Below are positions 7,436 through 15,855 of a DNA stretch of 28,970 bases, one piece after another. How positions within the stretch are numbered: position 1 is the first letter of the stretch; each line of letters starts with the position of its first letter. This stretch comes from a virus. Under the pieces are notes generated by a model, which had not been told where the DNA came from, searched no databases, and was given only the letters and a program-made list of their open reading frames with translations. The stretch covers positions 1-28,970 of IMG/VR virus record IMGVR_UViG_3300006919_010533; one strand, given 5' to 3'. A program made the position numbers and the translations under genes.

Positions 7436-8180
7436 CTGGATACTTTCTGTTTTTCATGAACTCTGGATATTTTTCTTGAACATAGCGATACTCTCCTCTG
7501 TTCATCATCCAGTTTCCCTCTGGATGTTCAATTACACAGTCATACTGTGATGTTGCCTGACTGCTTACTCTATTATCATGCTCACGATTTGCAATCAATA
7601 CACTATGAATGAATTTAGGCATACCATTATTCCATCTCATTCTATGATAAAAATCAGTGTCAAGCAAGAGTTTGAGATTAATATCAAATTTCACCTTACA
7701 ATCATTTAGAAAAGAAACTGCAGAAGGGCTGCTGAGTAAATTTCTACCTTCTAAAGTGTAGTCTGACCATATAGGCATCTTTTCACTTGCATATCTACCA
7801 TCTCTCAGTTCACAAAATCCACTGAATACCCACTTACACTCAGGGTCTTGATACTGATCATATATGTTTTGAAGAGCAGTGTTATCTACAAACACATCAT
7901 CAGAGAACATGATTTTAATAATTCTACCTTCACAGTTATCAAGAGCAACGTTTATATTTTCACAAGGGACATCACCCTCATATCTAACATATGTGAATTC
8001 AAAATCATCTGAATATTCCTTACAGACATCCAAGATACCATCATTCTTACTTTGATCAGAAATGACAATATCAATATCTTGAAAAGTTTGACTCTTAATT
8101 GAATCGAAGAGTTCTCTCAACCACTTAGGGCCATTCTCACCACGATCATGGCACGGGATAGCAATGCTGATTTCAGACAT
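7425..8180 (-). CDS. family 2 glycosyltransferase
   Basis: 251 aa from the ATG at 8180. The open frame runs to 8255, but GGAG lies 7 nt before this ATG, and the GT2 domain begins right there with ISIAIPCHDRG. The N-terminal nucleotide-binding region includes DIDIVISDQSKNDG, and the metal site is MFSDDVFVD (SDD 93-95). No membrane segment is present, so it works in the cytoplasm or at the membrane face. It overlaps the second GT11 gene by 8 nt. The donor is not predictable. Confidence 0.88.
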   Translation of the reverse strand: MSEISIAIPCHDRGENGPKWLRELFDSIKSQTFQDIDIVISDQSKNDGILDVCKEYSDDFEFTYVRYEGDVPCENINVALDNCEGRIIKIMFSDDVFVDNTALQNIYDQYQDPECKWVFSGFCELRDGRYASEKMPIWSDYTLEGRNLLSSPSAVSFLNDCKVKFDINLKLLLDTDFYHRMRWNNGMPKFIHSVLIANREHDNRVSSQATSQYDCVIEHPEGNWMMNRGEYRYVQEKYPEFMKNRKYPDEN

Positions 8181-8982
8181 CAAGATACTCCCATTCCTTC
8201 TGGTAAATATCCGTAGGATCCTCCCCATCAGGTCCAAACCACAGTTTAGGACCAATCACCCTATTATGTCCTGCCAACCATGCTCCCCACCATGAGAAGG
8301 TAGAGTTGGCAATGATGTTGTAATTACACATAGACATCAAACACATATCATGTATGTTATCACTTTCAGAGATAAAGAATCTATCTGAAGAGAAAAACTC
8401 ATGTCCAAAAGCCCATTGAGGGTCATCAGTAAAGACAAAAACTGGAATGTCTTCGGGAAGTTTAGACAGTGCTTCTTCATAGTAACTGATAGGAAGCACA
8501 GGATGATATGTTGGTTTGATCAAATGATCTGTGCGACGAACGTGCAGAGAAATTGCTTCTGTATGTCCCTCATCAATGACAATTTCTTTCCAAATTTCAT
8601 CACAGAGTTTCTTTACATCATCACGAAACTCAAAGTCTTTACGAAGTTCTTCTTCTACATGAAAGAAATATCTTTCAGACTGAAAGTAACCATATAGATT
8701 TACATTATCAGGACAAGTTTTTACAAGTTCTTTATCATACCTAAAAGATGATTCCTGTTTATATTGTCCATTTAAAAGACCAACATTATTAAGTGATGGC
8801 AATTTAAAAGCCATGAAGAGTTTATGTTGATTTTCTTCATCATTAAACTCATCATCATTCCTCGGTCCATTCGGAATACAAAAGTCATATCCTCTTGCTT
8901 TTGCAATTCCTTTAGTTGCTGCATATTGGAACATTTGATTTCCAAATCGGCCATTCTTTCCTAGATGGTTATGTCCTATCAT
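8173..8982 (-). CDS. glycosyltransferase family 11 (second copy)
   Basis: 269 aa. Motifs NGRFGNQMFQYAA (10-22), HVRRTD (mid-protein) and STFSWWGAWLAG (C-terminal third) define GT11. Overall layout and phrases such as FQSERYF, FFSSDRFFISE and KLWFGP parallel the GT11 protein coded at 5111-5959. The two are probably paralogues within the cluster with different linkages. It starts by ATGA overlap with the DUF5672 gene. The donor could be a GDP-6-deoxyhexose. Confidence 0.9.
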   Translation of the reverse strand: MIGHNHLGKNGRFGNQMFQYAATKGIAKARGYDFCIPNGPRNDDEFNDEENQHKLFMAFKLPSLNNVGLLNGQYKQESSFRYDKELVKTCPDNVNLYGYFQSERYFFHVEEELRKDFEFRDDVKKLCDEIWKEIVIDEGHTEAISLHVRRTDHLIKPTYHPVLPISYYEEALSKLPEDIPVFVFTDDPQWAFGHEFFSSDRFFISESDNIHDMCLMSMCNYNIIANSTFSWWGAWLAGHNRVIGPKLWFGPDGEDPTDIYQKEWEYLDV

Positions 8983-9668
8983 CTTTCTAATTTAACTCCT
9001 GGTGGTAGTCTATAATGAAATCCAAATGGTGTCACCCCCTCACATTCCGGAACTCTTGTTTCCTGTGAAAATCTTACAGCAACATCAACAGGTGCATACT
9101 TACACCCCTGCTCTATAAAAATATGCCTATTATGAACACAAACATTTCCATCCTCATGATAATTCACAACTCCTTCTGGCATCCAATAAAAGTCACTATT
9201 GTTAGTTTCCCAAGGAACTTCAACTTTAGTCGGAACCTCAAGAAACTTTTTACTCCTTAAAGAAAATCCACCATTACCAACACGATGGTGATTACCAAAA
9301 GGATCAATGTATGCATCCTCAACTACTGCCCATGGAGCTCCAATATAATCATAATTCAACCATTGTGGATCCCATTTATCTGGGAACAAAACAAAACCAT
9401 CTTGCTGAACAAGTAAGCAGTGTGATGTGTCTATATGATTATGAAGATGGTACACGACATAATGATTATAATCATTATAGTTTTTAATATCAGTTACTGG
9501 TCGTTCTATGGTGATATTTGAATCTAAATTTGGAGGATCCTTATCTGTTACTAATTTCACGGACCCATATTTTATACCATTCATGCTGGTATAAACCGCA
9601 GTTAGAGTTTCATTTATTCGGTCTGTAGTATCAATACTGACCAATGTAACATCAGATAGATCAATCAT
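8979..9668 (-). CDS. DUF5672-type putative glycosyltransferase
   Basis: 229 aa. The core HCLLVQQDGFVL, YDYIGAPW and VGNGGFSLRSKKFL is the hallmark of DUF5672 proteins, which sit in polysaccharide clusters and have a predicted GT-A fold. A direct activity is not established for most members. It starts by ATGA overlap with the divergent GT11-like gene and ends the same way, so it is part of the tightly coupled string. The assignment rests on motif memory, not on a database search. Confidence 0.8.
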   Translation of the reverse strand: MIDLSDVTLVSIDTTDRINETLTAVYTSMNGIKYGSVKLVTDKDPPNLDSNITIERPVTDIKNYNDYNHYVVYHLHNHIDTSHCLLVQQDGFVLFPDKWDPQWLNYDYIGAPWAVVEDAYIDPFGNHHRVGNGGFSLRSKKFLEVPTKVEVPWETNNSDFYWMPEGVVNYHEDGNVCVHNRHIFIEQGCKYAPVDVAVRFSQETRVPECEGVTPFGFHYRLPPGVKLER

Positions 9669-10600
9669 ACTTCATCTCTATAGATATTTGTTCTTTGCTT
9701 ATACTCTTCCCATTCTAACCTACATTCATCAGGTGTAAAGAGTTTACCTACTCTGTCCATATAATAAGTTGGGTAACTATATATGCTACATCCAAGAGAC
9801 CACCATCCTTGAGATCTATTGTGATCAAACCAATACTTTGGAGCAATGCAATTTTGTATGTTTTTATTCAACCACAATGGCCAGCAAGCAAATGTTGATG
9901 CTCCACAAATAATATTTTTTGCATTTTTAAGTGCAACAAAATCCCAAGCAACACTATCATGATAAGCAGGAAACTCTGGTAAAACTATATTTGCAGTTTT
10001 AACATCTTCAGTAACAATACAAAATCTCATGTTCGGATTAAACTTCAACATATTTTGTATTGCATTGTCATAATATGATCTTGGAAACCAACAACCAGCA
10101 TTCCCAATCATATCACTACCACGAAAATTGATGACACAAATATCATCACCACAAGTTTCATTGTGTTCAAATTCTGGTTTTACTTTTAACCAACTACGAA
10201 CCAAATCCATTTCATCATAAAAATAATCTTCCGATTGAAAAGATCCATCAATCTTTGTATTATCTTTTATTTCAAAAAGTTTTTTATCAGTGAGTCTAAT
10301 ATCTGTTTTTAGCATAGGGTCAGTATATAACCCGTGCCTATGTTCTACATAATAGTTCTCTATCCCATCAGGAAGTTTATCTGGTGGGCCGCCAGGAGGA
10401 CTGGAACCACCATAAACTGGTTTACCAAGATCAAGATCCATAAAATGAATTCCATTATCATTGAATCTTCTATCGCCAAAATTTTCCAGTCCAGTGAACC
10501 CATAATCAAATCCCCTCTTACGGGCGAGCATTCTAGTAGCTACGTAAACAAATAACTGGTTACCAAAACCTTGACCATAATAAAATTCAGAAACAATCAT
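9665..10600 (-). CDS. divergent GT11-like glycosyltransferase
   Basis: 311 aa. The N-terminus EFYYGQGFGNQLFVYVATRML retains the GT11 G-x-GNQ-F signature. NFRGSDM in the middle stands where HxRRgD is found, and STFACWPLWL replaces the usual SSFSWWGAWL. The key Arg of the donor motif is present. It has about 30 more residues than the other GT11 genes, including a Gly/Pro-rich loop near residue 65. It is probably a fucosyl- or other 6-deoxyhexosyltransferase. Coupled by ATGA to its neighbours. Confidence 0.75.
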   Translation of the reverse strand: MIVSEFYYGQGFGNQLFVYVATRMLARKRGFDYGFTGLENFGDRRFNDNGIHFMDLDLGKPVYGGSSPPGGPPDKLPDGIENYYVEHRHGLYTDPMLKTDIRLTDKKLFEIKDNTKIDGSFQSEDYFYDEMDLVRSWLKVKPEFEHNETCGDDICVINFRGSDMIGNAGCWFPRSYYDNAIQNMLKFNPNMRFCIVTEDVKTANIVLPEFPAYHDSVAWDFVALKNAKNIICGASTFACWPLWLNKNIQNCIAPKYWFDHNRSQGWWSLGCSIYSYPTYYMDRVGKLFTPDECRLEWEEYKQRTNIYRDEV

Positions 10601-11886
10601 TTGAATTCAGAAACAACTTTTGCAATGTAATCAATCATATCTTGTGTAATTGTAGGAGAGCATCCCAAGAAAAATACTTTATCAAGAACTTGATTTGCTT
10701 CTGGATATTTTCTAGCATCATCTAAATGACTATATCCAGGATGCAATAAGATATTACCAGCAAAATAATTGCGAGTTTGAATTTTATTTTTTTCAAAATG
10801 CGAAACTAAAGATCTTTTCAGATTTTTATCATCACAAACAATAGGAACTCCAAACCAACTTGTTTCAGATTCTTCTCGCTCATTTACAACTCCAGTACCA
10901 GGAATACTCTCAATAATCTTTTGTATTTTTTTCTTATTACTTCTACGAATCTTATGTATCTCTTCAAACTTGAGAAGTTGAATTGAACCAACTGCACCTT
11001 GCATATCTAAAGGTTTAAGATTATATCCCATATTACCAAACACATATTTGTGATCAACAATATCAGGATAATCCTGCAACCAAGTGTCAAATCTCCTCCC
11101 ACAAACACCATTCGAAAGAAGATTTTGCTGTCCAACACAATAACATCCTCGTCCCCACCATGCAAAACTTCTAGCAAGATCTACTATAGCCTTCTCATTT
11201 GAAGAAACCATTCCACCTTCAATTGTGCAAATGTGATGTGCTGGATAAAATGAGCAAGATGCTGCAATAGCATGTTTTGTCAAATAGTCACCCTTCCAAG
11301 TGCTACCAAGACTATCACAATTGTCTGCGATTAAATGTACATCATTTGTTTTGCATATATCAACCAGTTTATCCATATCGTATGCATTACCAAGAACAGG
11401 TGAAGATATAACTGCTCTTGTATTTGGTGTGATTTTATCTGCAACCTGATCAAGATTCCAATTCAAATCCTCCCAAACAATATCAACAAATACTGGTTTC
11501 AATCCACATTGTGCAATAGGAGCTACAGTAGTCGCAAATCCACATGCACAGACAATAATTTCGTCACCATCTTTCCATCCAAAATATTTTTTAAGAGCAG
11601 CAAACATTACAAGATTTGCAGAACTCCCAGAATTTACCATTACAGAATGTTTAAATCCAAACTTTTGTGAAAATTCATGCTCAAATTTATTAACCTTTTC
11701 TCCAGATGATAACCACTTACCTTTCATAACAGAGTAAATAAGTTCTCTGGCTTCAAGGTCATCCCAATAAGGACCAGAATAAAAAACAGGTTTACCTTCT
11801 TTCCAATTCTTATTTGCCATAAATGGAAAGATATCATCATCCATCTCTTTGGCAGAGTCAATAAAATTTTCAATCAACTGATACAT
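10597..11886 (-). CDS. rfbH: RfbH-type 4-keto-6-deoxyhexose 3-dehydrase (PLP/[2Fe-2S])
   Basis: 429 aa in the DegT/DnrJ aminotransferase fold. E1 enzymes of this fold remove the 3-OH of a CDP-4-keto-6-deoxyhexose on the way to 3,6-dideoxyhexoses. The usual PLP-lysine motif SFYPxK is SFYPAHH (212-218), with His at the Lys position, the hallmark of dehydrases rather than transaminases. Iron-sulfur ligands fit E1: Cys190-x57-Cys248-x-Cys250, then Cys262 after 11 residues (7 in the enterobacterial enzyme as I recall). The start at ATG 11886 with GGAG 9 nt upstream is preferred over the TTG at 11904. The partner reductase and CDP-glucose enzymes are not in this window. Confidence 0.88.
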   Translation of the reverse strand: MYQLIENFIDSAKEMDDDIFPFMANKNWKEGKPVFYSGPYWDDLEARELIYSVMKGKWLSSGEKVNKFEHEFSQKFGFKHSVMVNSGSSANLVMFAALKKYFGWKDGDEIIVCACGFATTVAPIAQCGLKPVFVDIVWEDLNWNLDQVADKITPNTRAVISSPVLGNAYDMDKLVDICKTNDVHLIADNCDSLGSTWKGDYLTKHAIAASCSFYPAHHICTIEGGMVSSNEKAIVDLARSFAWWGRGCYCVGQQNLLSNGVCGRRFDTWLQDYPDIVDHKYVFGNMGYNLKPLDMQGAVGSIQLLKFEEIHKIRRSNKKKIQKIIESIPGTGVVNEREESETSWFGVPIVCDDKNLKRSLVSHFEKNKIQTRNYFAGNILLHPGYSHLDDARKYPEANQVLDKVFFLGCSPTITQDMIDYIAKVVSEFK

Positions 11887-11909
11887 ATTCTTTATCTCCA
11901 CCAATACAT

Positions 11910-11938
11910 ATTCTACAAGACACCCATTAAGTTGTCAA
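11910..11938 (-). promoter_or_regulatory. internal sigma70 promoter in the sugar cluster
   Basis: TTGACA (11933-11938), 17 nt, TAGAAT (11910-11915) on the minus strand, in the 65-nt gap before rfbH. A late-like AATAAATA (11946-11953) lies just upstream and overlaps the end of the DUF3431 gene. This splits the long operon into at least two transcription units. The start site would be only about 17 nt before the rfbH ATG at 11886. Confidence 0.75.
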
Positions 11939-11951
11939 TTTCCAATATTTA

Positions 11952-12650
11952 TTAGATTTCCTGAAGGTCTTCAGTCCACATCATATATAACAATCTTTCT
12001 ATCAAATATGACTCACCAGAAGTGCTTTGAAATTCTTCAGGTGGTTCATATGAAACAAAAAACTTTAGTTTTTCATAAAACTCTTTACTAAATTTTAAAA
12101 TATTTGCTTTAGGAACAACATAGTTTCCGCCAGGAGCAAATCTATTAAAAGGAAAATTAGGAGGATTTTGAAATAGTTTACCAAGCATTTGTGGAAAAGT
12201 TGAAAAGTGTCTTGTATAGATTGTTTGATTAGACACTGCTTCCCATGTCGGTTGAATAAATCCTCCACCATTACAAACAAAAGCCGTACTGTCATGAAAT
12301 CTTTCAATAGGAAGAAAATACTCGGCAGTCAAAGCACGATAAAATCTTTCACGAGTTGTATAATACTCTGCCCCACCTTTATCTTCAGGTCTTTGAAACA
12401 TATTTCCTTTTATGAAAATACAAACATCGGGAAGTTTCTCATAATGTTCCACAATATATCTCATTATATCATAGATGTTTTCACCAACATTGGGAGAACG
12501 AATACTTTCACCAAGATGACTCCAATCCTTTTCAACATCACTTCTATCATAAATGATGGTATTTTCTGGTGAAAACCCATAATCATAAGTAGTGCTTAGC
12601 CACTCAAGATCAGAATTATGATTTGATACTACTAATGTTTTTGTTGTCAT
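11952..12650 (-). CDS. DUF3431-like protein, probable glycan-modifying enzyme
   Basis: 232 aa. Landmarks are DVCIFIKGNMFQRP (about residues 75-88), a Gly-rich CNGGGFIQP, and FAPGGNYVVPKANIL near residue 165, followed by ESYLIERLLYMMW. These resemble DUF3431, a family with a predicted glycosyltransferase-like fold and no firm biochemical role. No signal peptide or membrane helix. ATGA overlap with the exostosin-like gene upstream, and GAGGAT serves as ribosome site. It is the last gene before the internal promoter at 11910-11938. Confidence 0.7.
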   Translation of the reverse strand: MTTKTLVVSNHNSDLEWLSTTYDYGFSPENTIIYDRSDVEKDWSHLGESIRSPNVGENIYDIMRYIVEHYEKLPDVCIFIKGNMFQRPEDKGGAEYYTTRERFYRALTAEYFLPIERFHDSTAFVCNGGGFIQPTWEAVSNQTIYTRHFSTFPQMLGKLFQNPPNFPFNRFAPGGNYVVPKANILKFSKEFYEKLKFFVSYEPPEEFQSTSGESYLIERLLYMMWTEDLQEI

Positions 12651-13576
12651 TTTACATCCTCAATATATTTTTGAAAAAAATTATTTAAATCTAAATTATA
12701 TAATTCCATTTTCTGTGCCTGTAAGAACAGGTCGTTATTTTGTACCAAAAGTTCTTTTGTTATTTCACTATACTCATCAACAAAAAGAACTGGATAATCT
12801 TTAAACAGTTCCTCTAGATAAGAGTGCCTTTTCATAATAGGAACCCTTCTCATATACAGAACTTCCCAGTTGCGGTGACAGTCAATAGCATTACCACGAG
12901 GACAAAGAACAAATTTGCACGATTTAATCCCCTCAAGAAAAGTTGAATAACCAACTCGATTTTGTTCAACAAAGGTCCAGGATTCATTTTGAAACTTTTC
13001 TTTCAATCCAGATCTTTCTGAATGATTATTTTCATTATGATTAATATAAAGAAGTTTGTATGAGTTTGGATTACTTTTTTCCATCTCCTCCTGAAGAAGT
13101 TCAATTCTATTATCACTCATAGACATTCTTCTTTGAACTCCATAAGGAGCAGGAATTACCTTTTCACCAAAAGATACTGCATTGACTGCAACAATTCTAA
13201 TCACATTGTCAGGAATAGAACCAAATATAAATTCATCAGTAGGTGTGTCTTCCAGATTAGTAAAAATGACAAATCTCATATCAGGAAAATTGCCACATAA
13301 TTTAAGAAGATCACTCCTTCTATGAAGAGATTCAATATATGGCCGGTCTTCAGGTTTGACTTCAACAATATCTCTTTTATACAGTCGTATATTGTCAATA
13401 AACAAAGTCATATAATTACGACTCTTCTTTATTTCAAATAACTTTGACACAAACTCCACATTCATAAGATTTGCATCTTTCATAAAAGAGGTATAAATGT
13501 TCCCCCATTGTCCTGACTGATCACCAAAAGAATAATCACACAGTTCAGATAATGCTACACCTTCAATTAGTTCCAT
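12647..13576 (-). CDS. exostosin-like (GT47-type) glycosyltransferase
   Basis: 309 aa. The C-terminal half carries FVLCPRGNAIDCHRNWEVLYMRRVPIM, a close form of the exostosin-domain sugar-nucleotide site (P-RG---D--R-WE----G-IPI). The N-terminal half has no motif I recognise. Unlike eukaryotic exostosins it has no membrane anchor. It overlaps the GT17 gene upstream by 10 nt. Activity would be transfer of a hexose or uronic acid to the growing glycan; the donor is unknown. Confidence 0.8.
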   Translation of the reverse strand: MELIEGVALSELCDYSFGDQSGQWGNIYTSFMKDANLMNVEFVSKLFEIKKSRNYMTLFIDNIRLYKRDIVEVKPEDRPYIESLHRRSDLLKLCGNFPDMRFVIFTNLEDTPTDEFIFGSIPDNVIRIVAVNAVSFGEKVIPAPYGVQRRMSMSDNRIELLQEEMEKSNPNSYKLLYINHNENNHSERSGLKEKFQNESWTFVEQNRVGYSTFLEGIKSCKFVLCPRGNAIDCHRNWEVLYMRRVPIMKRHSYLEELFKDYPVLFVDEYSEITKELLVQNNDLFLQAQKMELYNLDLNNFFQKYIEDVK

Positions 13577-14424
13577 GGTTTAATAAATTCTGCATACTTG
13601 TCCTGATTCTCTACAATATATTCGGGGTATGAATCATCAATCGGTACAGCTTTATATGTCATGCCACGATTCAAAGGATCGAGACCTTGTTCTACTTTTT
13701 CTTCAGCATTAGAAACATTAACATCAGTGTTGTTTTCAGTATGCTCATAAGATGCTAATTTTAATTTAAAGTTTTCAGCATTGCCCAAAAAGCTAAAATG
13801 CCAACCACCATCCTCAATCCTATATGCATTTTTGTGATCTTGACGATGCTGATCAATTGTTGTTGATTTTAAATGTTTCCAAGTACAAATTCTTGATCCC
13901 ATCCAATCATCTTGATACAGGAAGTTCAGTTTGTAGTAGTAGGCATTGCAGAGAGTCACATAGTGATTGTTAGGATCAAACCAGGAAAGGTCTTCTAGGA
14001 CATATGGGTTAATAATTTCATCAGCATCACTAGTGATCACCACGTCCTCATCAGATACTCCTGCTTTCTCAATACCAAAAGCACTATTGTTTCTGTTGTA
14101 GATAGCACGTTGGAAACGAATAGGAATATCAATAAACCTGGTTCCATATGGATCTTTATCATTATAGGCCACATGATACTTGGTCTTTTCAAGCATGTGA
14201 CTAAAATCATTAGGAATCTCTTCAGTCACATGATGAATAATCTTATCGTTCAACTTACCAAAACGATCTTTGTTCTCTTGATAGTAGAGAGGTTTTTCAT
14301 TACCACTTACAGTGAATGGAGATTCCGTAAGAACAAAATAATCAACAACATCCTTAAGAATATTCAACCGCATCTCCAACAATTCTAGTTCGTTGAAGAA
14401 GATAAAGGAATCGAAAACTTTCAT
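13567..14424 (-). CDS. glycosyltransferase family 17 (N-acetylglucosaminyltransferase-like)
   Basis: 285 aa. GT17 is the family of eukaryotic beta-1,4-mannosyl N-acetylglucosaminyltransferase (MGAT3), with many relatives in bacteria and large viruses. Family features seen are the start VFDSFIFFNELELLEMRL, the FVLTESPFTVSG strand-loop, RFQRAIYNR, and the metal site TSDADEI (DADE 133-136). ATGA overlap with the methyltransferase gene upstream. The assignment to family is strong; the phage enzyme's sugar is not known. Confidence 0.9.
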   Translation of the reverse strand: MKVFDSFIFFNELELLEMRLNILKDVVDYFVLTESPFTVSGNEKPLYYQENKDRFGKLNDKIIHHVTEEIPNDFSHMLEKTKYHVAYNDKDPYGTRFIDIPIRFQRAIYNRNNSAFGIEKAGVSDEDVVITSDADEIINPYVLEDLSWFDPNNHYVTLCNAYYYKLNFLYQDDWMGSRICTWKHLKSTTIDQHRQDHKNAYRIEDGGWHFSFLGNAENFKLKLASYEHTENNTDVNVSNAEEKVEQGLDPLNRGMTYKAVPIDDSYPEYIVENQDKYAEFIKPWN

Positions 14425-15176
14425 TTGATAGTACCATACATTACTTTTGGATTAGATTCTACACCATGTTCTCCATAAAAATTAACTTCATGAGTATCTG
14501 ACATGATTTCTACAAACTCCTGGTGAGACATATTTCCATGATCAACATGGAAGTCATTGTGCATCAGATAAAATCTGTCCGACTTTTTCACAAACTTATT
14601 AATATATTCCATCTGCGTTTCCCGATCACATTCAGACAAAGCATAGTTGCTAATGAACAGATCAAAGTTTTCCTCTATCTCAATCTCTTCTCCCCGATGG
14701 GACAAAGTGGGTAGATCAAACTCGGAAAGATATTTACGAGAGAGTTCATTACATTCTTCAAGATCAATCAGAAGATAATTATCAAAGTCAATGAAAGAAC
14801 TCATGACTTTACACAAACCACCATAACCACCACCAACTTCGACAATAGATTTCATTCCCGTGCCAAATGCATTAATAATATCAGAAACATTCTTGATATA
14901 ACGAATGGTTGTAGGTGACATCATACCTACATCAGGATAATCAAACATTACTGGATTACCAATCGTGTCATTCTGTTTGATTTCATCTAGTTTGTCTTTG
15001 TAGTCAATTTCAATCTCATCAAGATAGAGTTGACCCTCTTCTTGAGAAACATGCTCTAGAACATGACGATACGCTCCAATACTCTTGAAAGTGTTGAAAT
15101 AATCTGAATTAACTGCTGCATAATGACACACCTGCAGATATGGCTTCACTGCAGAATCTTGTAGAGTCCAACTCAT
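14421..15176 (-). CDS. putative sugar O-methyltransferase
   Basis: 251 aa. The SAM site is SIVEVGGGYGGLCKV (110-124), followed by the acidic YLLIDLEECNELSRKYL and later FDLFISNYALSE. This arrangement fits the putative sugar O-methyltransferase group seen in LPS clusters. The first 90 residues form a helical N-terminal region. It starts and ends by ATGA overlaps. It may cap or mask a sugar by methylation, which could protect the glycan from recognition; that last step is inference. Confidence 0.78.
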   Translation of the reverse strand: MSWTLQDSAVKPYLQVCHYAAVNSDYFNTFKSIGAYRHVLEHVSQEEGQLYLDEIEIDYKDKLDEIKQNDTIGNPVMFDYPDVGMMSPTTIRYIKNVSDIINAFGTGMKSIVEVGGGYGGLCKVMSSFIDFDNYLLIDLEECNELSRKYLSEFDLPTLSHRGEEIEIEENFDLFISNYALSECDRETQMEYINKFVKKSDRFYLMHNDFHVDHGNMSHQEFVEIMSDTHEVNFYGEHGVESNPKVMYGTIK

Positions 15177-15853
15177 TTACAAATAACCTCCTTACAATCA
15201 ATACCCAACATAGTCTTACATGGTTTCCATCTTTCCTCTGGGACAACTGCAGGATCAACCCACCAGTCCTCATAAGGATTTCCCTCGTTCATCACATTTT
15301 TAGCAACCAACTGATATCCATGCGACTTTAGGATACGTGCTTGTTCGTCTTGACTGTCAGGCCCATCACAATAGACATCAGTTTCATATGTGATGACAGA
15401 GTATCTATATTCATCTAAAGGGAGTGCCTTAAGAGCATTTAGAGTTTGCTCTGCAGGTTCAATGTCAAGTTGAAGATAGTCAATTTGTTTAGGATAGTTT
15501 CTCTCTTCAAATAAAAACTTGTAATCAAATTTTGTTGCGTCTGCACAGATACATTGATTCCTTCGCATCGTATTGAAGAACTGAACTTTATCACCATCCA
15601 CTTCAAAAGACACGCCCATCCAATCAAACTCAGTTTCTAGAAGATAGGTATTGCTGATAACTCGTGGTTGATCTGCACCGATCTCAACATATACTCCATT
15701 CTTTTTACCATCAAGCATGGAAAGAACAAACATATCTTGCATCGATTGTGCATAATTGTTTGTAATATTTTCGGATCCAGGAAACTGATATTTGAGATTA
15801 TCAAAGTCAGAATTAAAATACCTAGGACACTTAGGCCAATTAGCTTCTTGCAT
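15173..15853 (-). CDS. FkbM-family methyltransferase
   Basis: 226 aa from the ATG at 15853. The open frame begins at a TTG (15868) inside the upstream gene, but GGAAG sits 8 nt before this ATG. Features are YAQSMQDMFVLSML, the SAM motif GVYVEIGADQP, NTYLLETEFDWMGVSFE and the acidic DYLQLDIEPAE. FkbM proteins methylate hydroxyls of sugars and polyketides. The C-terminal 60 residues, rich in Trp and Pro, are less conserved. It is one of three methyltransferases in the cluster. Confidence 0.85.
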   Translation of the reverse strand: MQEANWPKCPRYFNSDFDNLKYQFPGSENITNNYAQSMQDMFVLSMLDGKKNGVYVEIGADQPRVISNTYLLETEFDWMGVSFEVDGDKVQFFNTMRRNQCICADATKFDYKFLFEERNYPKQIDYLQLDIEPAEQTLNALKALPLDEYRYSVITYETDVYCDGPDSQDEQARILKSHGYQLVAKNVMNEGNPYEDWWVDPAVVPEERWKPCKTMLGIDCKEVICK

Positions 15854-15855
15854 AG

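Noticed and set aside
12207-12572. 121-aa plus-strand ORF
   Set aside because: Antisense to the DUF3431-like gene, without motif or ribosome site; the minus-strand gene has family motifs.
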